From positions 1-5,641 of the forward strand of contig JAEXJH010000030.1 in the NCBI GenBank assembly GCA_023445955.1: a stretch of 5,641 nucleotides of DNA, given 5' to 3'. Shown one piece after another: positions 1-5,641 of the stretch. A model generated the notes under the pieces. The model saw nothing but the letters and a program-made list of their open reading frames with translations, searched no databases and was not told where the DNA came from. Both the position numbers and the translations under genes were made by a program. The DNA comes from Pseudomonadota bacterium (lineage in GTDB: Bacteria; Pseudomonadota; Alphaproteobacteria; Caulobacterales; Caulobacteraceae). Numbering within the stretch: position 1 is the stretch's first letter; every line of letters begins with the position of its first letter.

Positions 1-2
1 GT

Positions 3-1370
<1,368 letters not shown>

Positions 1371-1418
1371 GGCCGATTTCGCTGGCGCGGCGGCGGAGAC
1401 ATCTTCACCGTCGCGCCC

Positions 1419-2807
1419 ATGAAACGCTTGAGTCTCCTGGCGGCCGCCGCCGTTCTCGCCATCGCTGCGCCGGCCTTCGCCGAAAGCCCGTTCTGGCCCG
1501 TCCAGGCCAAGGGCCAGGCGGTGGCGGCCGAGCTGCGGGGCGCCTGGAAGTCGCGGGGCTATGGCTGGATCGTGCAGTTCGGGCCGGACGGCGCCCAGCT
1601 GTTCCAGACCGTCGGCGAGGCCTGCTATCCCGATCCGCGCCGCGAGCCGGACCCGGATGGGATCATGGCCTTCTGGCGGGCCGAGGGGCAGGGGACGATC
1701 ACCCTGGCGGGCAGTGCGGACAGCACCCGCTATCTGTTCGACAAGCTGCCGAACCTGCCGACCAGCTGCATCGCCGCAGCCGGCTGGACGCCCGACCGGA
1801 TCGTCGCCTTCGCCGCCGACACCTTCGCCGCCTATTATCCGCGTTTGGCCGAGCGCAAGCTGGACTGGCCGGCGCGCAAGGCGGCCGCCCTGGCCCAGGT
1901 GAGCCCATCCGCCACCGACGCTCAGTTGTGGACGGCTCTGTCCGGTCTGATCGCCGGCCTCGACGATCCGCACGTCGAGCTGCACGGCTTGGTGGCCGGC
2001 TCGCGACGGGACCTGGAGCCGGGCGAGTCGCCGACCCTGAACCGCGTCCACGCCGCCGACCTGCAGGGCGAGGAGAAGGCGTGGCTGCAGGCCTATCGCG
2101 AGGGGATCCTGACCGGGATCCTGCAGGGGCGCGGTCGGCAGGCGGCCAACAACCGCGTGTTCTGGGGGCGGGTCGACGACATCGGCTATCTGAACGTCGT
2201 CACCATGGGCGCCTTCGCCCGCAACGCCGCGCCGGACGATCCTCGGCCACTGGACGCCATTCTGGACGAGGCTCTGGCGGCGTTTTCAGGCGCCAAGGCC
2301 GTGATCGTCGACATCAGCAACAACCGCGGCGGCTACGACACCATAGGCCAGCACATCGCCGCTCGCTTCACCGCCCAGCCGCGCGCGGCCTACGCCAAGG
2401 TTCCGGTTGGGGCCAAGGCGCCGCCGCAGCCGGTCAAGGTCGAGCCTGGCAGCGGCGCCAGCTTCACGGGTCCGGTCTATCTGGTCACCAGCGACATCAC
2501 CGTCAGCGCCGGCGAGACCTTCACCTTGATGATGAAGGCCCTGCCCAACGTCACCCAGGTGGGCGGGACGACGCGCGGGGCGTTCTCGGACCAGTTGCCC
2601 AAACCGCTGCCGAACGGCTGGACGATGGCGCTGCCGGCCGAGCTCTACAAGGGACCGGACGGTCAGGACCTGAAGGGCAGGGGCTTGGCGCCCGACGTCC
2701 CGATGGCGATCTTTCCGGACTCGGACCTGTCAGGCGGCCACGCCAAGGCGATCGCGGGCCTGATCACGAAAATTCGCGAGGGGAGTGTCGGAACGGGAGG
2801 GCGCTGA
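1419..2807 (+). CDS. Secreted S41-family serine peptidase, no PDZ domain seen
   Basis: The 462-residue product starts with a clear Sec signal peptide: MKR, then a Leu/Ala-rich core, and a cleavage site after Ala21 (AFA|ES). The mature protein should be periplasmic or exported. Residues 22-160 form an N-terminal region I do not recognise. The S41 catalytic core follows: LDDPHVEL at 181-188, RVDDIGYLNV at 251-260, DISNNRGGYD at 298-307 (the usual 'D-R-N-x-GG' strand and loop), and TVSAGE at 361-366 with Ser363 as the expected nucleophile. PDGQDLKGRGLAPDVP (413-428) matches the family's C-terminal 'G-x-GI-PD' strand. The short 190-250 spacer leaves little room for the PDZ domain found in C-terminal processing proteases, so this looks like the tricorn/IRBP-like branch. 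ATG 1419 is the only canonical in-frame start that keeps the signal peptide, although its ribosome site is poor (GGAG at 1395-1398, 20 bases away). Substrate unknown. It lies 48 bases after thiC. Confidence 0.9.
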   Translation: MKRLSLLAAAAVLAIAAPAFAESPFWPVQAKGQAVAAELRGAWKSRGYGWIVQFGPDGAQLFQTVGEACYPDPRREPDPDGIMAFWRAEGQGTITLAGSADSTRYLFDKLPNLPTSCIAAAGWTPDRIVAFAADTFAAYYPRLAERKLDWPARKAAALAQVSPSATDAQLWTALSGLIAGLDDPHVELHGLVAGSRRDLEPGESPTLNRVHAADLQGEEKAWLQAYREGILTGILQGRGRQAANNRVFWGRVDDIGYLNVVTMGAFARNAAPDDPRPLDAILDEALAAFSGAKAVIVDISNNRGGYDTIGQHIAARFTAQPRAAYAKVPVGAKAPPQPVKVEPGSGASFTGPVYLVTSDITVSAGETFTLMMKALPNVTQVGGTTRGAFSDQLPKPLPNGWTMALPAELYKGPDGQDLKGRGLAPDVPMAIFPDSDLSGGHAKAIAGLITKIREGSVGTGGR

Positions 2808-2833
2808 GCGTCCTTGTCCCGTCAAAGACGAAC

Positions 2834-2840
2834 AAGGGAG
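2834..2840 (+). promoter_or_regulatory. Shine-Dalgarno for the DUF1428 gene
   Basis: AAGGGAG lies six bases before ATG 2847. It fixes the start there and argues against the longer reading from TTG 2814, whose extra residues (SRQRRTRENV) do not fit the family. Confidence 0.8.
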
Positions 2841-2846
2841 AACGTC

Positions 2847-3200
2847 ATGGCCTATGTCGACGGTTTCGTGATTCCGGTGCGCAAGGACCAGCTGGACGCC
2901 TACAAGGCGCTAGCCCAGACGGCCAGCGAGGTCTGGATGGAGCTGGGCGCGCTGTCCTATGTGGAGTGCGTCGCCGATGACGCGCCCTATGGCGAGCTGA
3001 CCTCGTTTCCCCGCTCGGTGCAGCTGACTGAGGACGAGGTCGTGATCTTCTCGTGGATCGTCTATCGGGACAAGGCCAGCCGCGACGAGATCCAGGCCAA
3101 GGTCATGGTGGACGAGCGGCTGATGAAGCATCCCTCCGGCATGCCGTTCGATGGCAAGCGGATGATCTATGGCGGCTTCCAGCCCTTCATCCAAGTGTAG
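2847..3200 (+). CDS. ybaA: DUF1428 family protein, YbaA-like
   Basis: The product is 117 residues, the same size as E. coli YbaA as I recall it. It matches that family along its whole length: MAYVDGFVIPVRKDQLDAYK at the start, a central GALSYVECVADDAPYGELTSF block, EDEVVIFSWIVYRDKASRDE, and the strongly conserved MPFDGKRMIYGGF near the end. DUF1428 proteins are small cytoplasmic alpha/beta proteins with a dimeric ferredoxin-like (alpha-beta barrel) fold; their biochemical function is not established, and no signal peptide is present here. ATG 2847 is chosen over the upstream TTG because of its Shine-Dalgarno and because YVDGFV sits at the family N-terminus. The gap to the S41 gene is 39 bases, so co-transcription is possible, but its own good ribosome site shows independent translation. 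The symbol is by resemblance only. Confidence 0.93.
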   Translation: MAYVDGFVIPVRKDQLDAYKALAQTASEVWMELGALSYVECVADDAPYGELTSFPRSVQLTEDEVVIFSWIVYRDKASRDEIQAKVMVDERLMKHPSGMPFDGKRMIYGGFQPFIQV

Positions 3201-3303
3201 CACGTTCAAGTTGCGTCGCTCGTGCGCAAGCCGCGCCGGGCGACGCGCCGAATCTGGCCGTCGACCACCCCTGCGACATGGCGGCGCAGTTTATTGCCAA
3301 GCT

Positions 3304-3316
3304 GTAACATCGTTAC
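3304..3316. repeat. Inverted repeat 1, 5-bp arms
   Basis: GTAAC (3304-3308) and GTTAC (3312-3316) are perfect reverse complements around ATC. As DNA it has the look of a small dimeric-regulator operator half-site pair; as RNA the stem would be weak. Confidence 0.6.
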
Positions 3317-3330
3317 GCGTGCAACACGCG
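3316..3330. repeat. Inverted repeat 2, 6-bp arms
   Basis: CGCGTG (3316-3321) and CACGCG (3325-3330) are perfect reverse complements around CAA. It shares its first base with inverted repeat 1, so the two abut. The GC-rich stem would be stable as RNA. Confidence 0.7.
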
Positions 3331-3338
3331 ATGGTCGA

Positions 3339-3354
3339 AAATGTGACGACATTT
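3339..3354. repeat. Inverted repeat 3, 6-bp AT-rich arms
   Basis: AAATGT (3339-3344) and ACATTT (3349-3354) are perfect reverse complements around GACG. AT-rich arms make this more operator-like than hairpin-like. An alternative nested pairing GTCG (3334-3337) with CGAC (3347-3350) overlaps it. Confidence 0.65.
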
Positions 3355-3364
3355 CAATGCCTGG

Positions 3365-3379
3365 ACGCTCTTTGAGCGT
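3365..3379. repeat. Inverted repeat 4, 6-bp arms
   Basis: ACGCTC (3365-3370) and GAGCGT (3374-3379) are perfect reverse complements around TTT, with a possible extra G-T wobble pair (3364/3380). There is no T-run directly after it, so it is not a standard terminator. Confidence 0.7.
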
Positions 3380-3409
3380 TGGAAGACACACGAGTGTGCG
3401 CTTTATAGC
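3379..3409 (+). promoter_or_regulatory. Possible sigma-70-type promoter for the receptor gene
   Basis: TTGGAA (3379-3384) is a fair -35 box. TTTATA (3402-3407) lies 17 bases downstream, and the overlapping TATAGC (3404-3409) lies 19 bases downstream as a better-matching -10. If real, transcription would begin near 3415 and give a leader of roughly 120 bases. It overlaps inverted repeats 5 and 6, which can also be read as a terminator, so the call is weak. Confidence 0.25.
3387..3398. repeat. Inverted repeat 5, 5-bp arms
   Basis: CACAC (3387-3391) and GTGTG (3394-3398) are perfect reverse complements around GA. The two-base loop is too tight for a full RNA hairpin, so a DNA-level role is more likely if there is one. 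It overlaps inverted repeat 6 by two bases. Confidence 0.55.
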
Positions 3410-3424
3410 GCATTGCTTTTTGTT
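3397..3424 (+). terminator. Possible intrinsic terminator (inverted repeat 6 plus T-rich tail)
   Basis: TGCGCT (3397-3402) pairs perfectly with AGCGCA (3407-3412) around TTAT, and a T-rich stretch follows (3413-3424, with five T in a row at 3417-3421). Hairpin plus T-run is the form of a rho-independent terminator. It could end transcription coming from the DUF1428 gene or end a short RNA from the intergenic region. The stem is short (6 bp), and its loop region doubles as a possible -10 box. Confidence 0.45.
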
Positions 3425-3440
3425 AACGCCGGGGGGCGTT
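3425..3440. repeat. Inverted repeat 7, 6-bp arms with GGGG loop
   Basis: AACGCC (3425-3430) and GGCGTT (3435-3440) are perfect reverse complements around GGGG. It follows the T-run directly and competes for bases 3430-3438 with the larger hairpin at 3430-3461. Confidence 0.65.
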
Positions 3441-3461
3441 GCGGAGGGCGTCGCACCCCCG
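3430..3461 (+). promoter_or_regulatory. GC-rich leader hairpin next to the ribosome site
   Basis: CGGGGG (3430-3435) pairs with CCCCCG (3456-3461). After a bulged A at 3455, GCG (3436-3438) pairs with CGC (3452-3454), giving nine G-C pairs and a 13-base loop. The stem ends one base before the AAGGAG at 3463-3468, close enough to affect ribosome access. It cannot form together with inverted repeat 7. Confidence 0.45.
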
Positions 3462-3462
3462 T

Positions 3463-3468
3463 AAGGAG
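3463..3468 (+). promoter_or_regulatory. AAGGAG Shine-Dalgarno-like motif without a clear start
   Basis: This is the best ribosome-site match in the receptor leader. It overlaps TAA (3462-3464), the last stop in the receptor frame, so that frame opens exactly here. No ATG, GTG or TTG in the receptor frame lies 5-12 bases downstream; the nearest in-frame GTG is at 3516 and ATG at 3534. TTG 3482 is nearer but in another frame. Confidence 0.4.
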
Positions 3469-3533
3469 CGGCAACCCAGCGTTGGCGCGGCCGAGCGTCG
3501 ACGTTCCTGTCACTCGTGTTTTCGTGGGCCTGT

Positions 3534-5641
3534 ATGACCCTTTCGACCATCCTCCTGTACGGGCTGGCCTCGGCCGCGCTCGACCCCGTGACCGCCGCCT
3601 CGGCCGCGCCGGCGATCTCCGTCCCGGCTCCGCCTGAGGCGGTCGCCGAGGCTGATCCGCAGAAGCCGCAGGTCAAGACCGACGGCCCCAACGAGGTCGA
3701 GGGTCTGGTCATCCAGGCCGACCCGCGCGGCAAGGTCGAGGGCAATATCCAGCCCGAGCTCGAGCTGAACGAAGAAGAGCTGAAGAGCTTCGGCGCCAAC
3801 AGCATCGGCGAGCTCCTGACCATGCTGACGCCGCAGACCACCAGCACGCGCGGTCGCGACGGCGGCGGCGGGCCGGTGCTGCTGATCAACGGCCGCCGCA
3901 TCTCGGGCTTCCAGGAGATCCAGGGCATCCCGCCGGAAGCTATCGAGCGTTTCCAGGTTCTGCCGGAGGAGGTCGCGCTCAGCTACGGCTACAAGGCCGA
4001 CCAGCGGGTCGTGAACATCATCCTGAAGAAGAACTACAACGCCCTGCAGCTGCAAGGCGCGGTGACGGTGGCCACCGATGGCGGCCGCACCACGCCCAGC
4101 GCGGGCGGCAACCGCGTCAACATCAACGGCGACAAGCGCTGGAACGTCGACGTCCAGCTGTCGCACGACCCCTACCTGCTGGAGACCGACCGCAACATCG
4201 TCCGCGCGCCCAACGGCCAGCCGTTCGATCTGGTCGGCAACGTCGCCAGCCTGAACGGCGGCAACCTCGCCGCGACGGTCGCGTCCAGCTTCGCCGGCGT
4301 GCCGGACTCGGCGGTGAACGGCCGCGCGCCGCTGGCCGACTTCGGTCCGCTGGCCGGCCGCTATAACACCGGCGACCTGACGGCCAGCCGCTCGCTGATC
4401 TCCAAGGCCGACAAGGGCTCGTTCAAGGGCTCGATCAGCCGCGACATCAACAAGCAGACCCAGCTGACCCTCAGCGGCAACCTGGAAAGCTCCAGCAGCC
4501 AGGCGCTGCTGGGCCTGCCGGGCGTGACCTTCACCCTGCCCGGGAACAGCCCGTTCTCGCCGTTCTCGCAGGCGGTGACCGGCTATCGCTACATCGACGC
4601 GCCGGGCGCCCTGTCGCGCAGCGTCGACACCCTGCGCACCCAGGTCAGCATGGCCGCCAACGGCCGCGTCAAGGACTGGCGCTGGAACGTCACCGGCGAC
4701 TTCGACCGCACCAAGACCGACACCGAGACCGGCCGCGGCCTGGACGTCTCGGCGTTCCAGGCGGCGGTGGCGGCGGGCGATCCGACCGTCAACCCGTTCG
4801 GCGTCATCGCGCCCAGCCTCTACAAGGCCATGGCCCCCGACACGGCCCACTCGATCTCGACCTCGGCAAGCGCCGAGCTGGTGCTGAACGGCAACCTCTT
4901 CCAGCTGCCGGCGGGGGGGCTGCAGACGACCTTCAAGGTCGGGGCCAACAGCAAGGGCCTGAACAGCGAGACCGTCCGCTCGGGCGTGACCACCCAACGC
5001 GATATCACCCGCACGACCGAAAGCTTCCAGAGCAGCTTCAACCTGCCGATCACCAGCACGCGCAACAACGTGCTGGCCAAGCTGGGCGACCTGTCGGCCA
5101 ACTTCAACGCCGGCTACGACAACCTGTCGGACCTGGGCGGGCTGACCACCCTGGGCGGTGGCCTGAACTGGTCGCCGATCAAGAAGTTGAGCTTCATCGC
5201 CAGCTACACCGACGAAGAGGGCGCGCCCTCGACCAACCAGATCAACGACCCGCTGGTGGTGACGCCAAACGTCTCGGTGTTCGACTTCACGACCGGCCAG
5301 ACGGTGATCATCAGCCGCACCGACGGCGGCAACGCCAACCTGCTGAACGACAATCGCCAGGTCACCAAGTTCGGCGTGAACTTCAAGCCGTTCGAGAAGA
5401 TCGAGCTGACCTTCAACGCCACCTACACCAGCGCCGAGACCAAGAACGTGATCGCCGCGTTCCCGGCGATCACCCCGGACCTGGAGCGGGCCTTCCCTGA
5501 TCGCTTCGTGCGCGACGCCTCGGGTCGCCTGCTGTCGATCGACGCGCGCCCGGTGAACTTCGCCAGCGCGCAGAACGAGAACATCCGCTGGGGCTTCAAC
5601 CTGTTCAAGGCGGTCGGCACGCCGACGGCGCCGGCCAATGG
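3534..5641 (+). CDS. TonB-dependent outer-membrane receptor (3' end beyond window)
   Basis: The frame is open from 3465 to the window end, and no stop is reached; from ATG 3534 it gives 702 residues. Such receptors import scarce nutrients (iron chelates, vitamins, sugars) through the outer membrane using TonB energy. After a hydrophobic N-terminus comes a Pro/Ala/Glu linker (about residues 25-50), then VEGLVI near residue 55, a possible TonB-box-like strand. The plug domain follows (about 56-165): ELNEEELKSFGANSIGELLT, GPVLLINGRRISGFQEI, PPEAIERFQVLPEEVALSYG and YKADQRVVNIILKK. The rest is barrel-like: alternating, Asn/Ser/Thr/aromatic-rich strands such as LSFIASYTDE and IELTFNATYTSAETKN. This plug type is frequent in Caulobacter and sphingomonads; the ligand cannot be told. 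The true start is uncertain: the ATG 3534 signal peptide lacks Lys/Arg in its n-region, while upstream in-frame codons encode RWRGRASTFLSLVFSWAC, so GTG 3516 or a non-canonical codon may be used. Confidence 0.88.
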   Translation, partial: MTLSTILLYGLASAALDPVTAASAAPAISVPAPPEAVAEADPQKPQVKTDGPNEVEGLVIQADPRGKVEGNIQPELELNEEELKSFGANSIGELLTMLTPQTTSTRGRDGGGGPVLLINGRRISGFQEIQGIPPEAIERFQVLPEEVALSYGYKADQRVVNIILKKNYNALQLQGAVTVATDGGRTTPSAGGNRVNINGDKRWNVDVQLSHDPYLLETDRNIVRAPNGQPFDLVGNVASLNGGNLAATVASSFAGVPDSAVNGRAPLADFGPLAGRYNTGDLTASRSLISKADKGSFKGSISRDINKQTQLTLSGNLESSSSQALLGLPGVTFTLPGNSPFSPFSQAVTGYRYIDAPGALSRSVDTLRTQVSMAANGRVKDWRWNVTGDFDRTKTDTETGRGLDVSAFQAAVAAGDPTVNPFGVIAPSLYKAMAPDTAHSISTSASAELVLNGNLFQLPAGGLQTTFKVGANSKGLNSETVRSGVTTQRDITRTTESFQSSFNLPITSTRNNVLAKLGDLSANFNAGYDNLSDLGGLTTLGGGLNWSPIKKLSFIASYTDEEGAPSTNQINDPLVVTPNVSVFDFTTGQTVIISRTDGGNANLLNDNRQVTKFGVNFKPFEKIELTFNATYTSAETKNVIAAFPAITPDLERAFPDRFVRDASGRLLSIDARPVNFASAQNENIRWGFNLFKAVGTPTAPAN

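Larger units (their letters stand above)
3201..3533. other. Long intergenic/leader region rich in inverted repeats
   Basis: No convincing gene lies between the DUF1428 stop and the receptor. The first 100 bases (3201-3300) are GC-rich and hold only a weak hairpin (TTGCG 3211-3215 with CGCAA 3225-3229) with no T-run, so no intrinsic terminator is evident directly after the DUF1428 gene. One GANTC site (GAATC, 3250-3254), the target of the CcrM methyltransferase in Caulobacter-type bacteria, is present. From about 3290 to 3425 AT content rises, as expected for a regulatory region, and perfect inverted repeats follow one another. From 3430 the sequence becomes G/C-rich again and can fold into a larger hairpin next to AAGGAG. 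Confidence 0.7.

Noticed and set aside
3211..3229. TTGCG/CGCAA hairpin as terminator for the DUF1428 gene
   Set aside because: The stem is only 5 bp with a 9-base loop and is followed by GC-rich sequence with no T-run.
3516..3536. Lipoprotein signal (Cys before Met at 3531-3536)
   Set aside because: The residues before the Cys (Ser-Trp-Ala) do not fit a lipobox, which needs Leu or a similar residue at -3.
3413..3637. 74-codon + strand frame starting at ATG 3413 as a leader peptide; also TTG 3482 in the same frame behind AAGGAG
   Set aside because: It runs well into the receptor gene in a different frame, and its Arg/Pro-rich product resembles nothing. Kept only as the reason the AAGGAG motif is ambiguous.
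3206..3928. 240-codon minus-strand frame across the intergenic region and receptor start
   Set aside because: No recognisable domain, Ser/Pro-rich composition, and most of it lies opposite the receptor N-terminus. Its intergenic part is better explained by inverted repeats.
3510..4997. 495-codon open frame on the minus strand opposite the receptor gene
   Set aside because: Its product is a low-complexity Ala/Val/Arg/Asp/Gly-rich chain typical of antisense frames over GC-rich genes, while the + strand frame encodes a recognisable plug and barrel.

Overview
The window is GC-rich, compact and coded almost entirely on the + strand. Its gene content (an alphaproteobacterial-type ThiC, a secreted S41 peptidase, a YbaA-like DUF1428 protein and a TonB-dependent receptor with a Caulobacter/Sphingomonad-style plug) suggests a Gram-negative alphaproteobacterium, most likely Caulobacter or a close relative. 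That assignment rests on protein resemblance and base composition read by eye, not on a search.

Layout: (1) positions 3-1370 hold the C-terminal three quarters of thiC, the pyrimidine-branch enzyme of thiamine synthesis, cut by the window start. (2) After 48 bases comes a 462-codon gene for an exported S41-family serine peptidase (1419-2807). (3) After 39 bases and a good Shine-Dalgarno comes a 117-codon DUF1428/YbaA-like gene (2847-3200). (4) Positions 3201-3533 form a 333-base intergenic region that is clearly less GC-rich in its middle. It holds seven short perfect inverted repeats in a row (3304-3440), one of them followed by a T-rich run, then a larger GC-rich hairpin next to an AAGGAG motif. 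(5) From about 3534 to the window end runs the 5' part of a TonB-dependent outer-membrane receptor gene, open with no stop through 5641.

The first three genes are close and co-directional and could share a transcript, though nothing links their functions. The receptor appears to be a separate unit with its own long leader. The most interesting part is this leader/intergenic region: the density of small perfect hairpins is far above chance, two of the hairpins are mutually exclusive, and the receptor's start codon is unclear because the best ribosome-binding site has no canonical in-frame start at normal distance.
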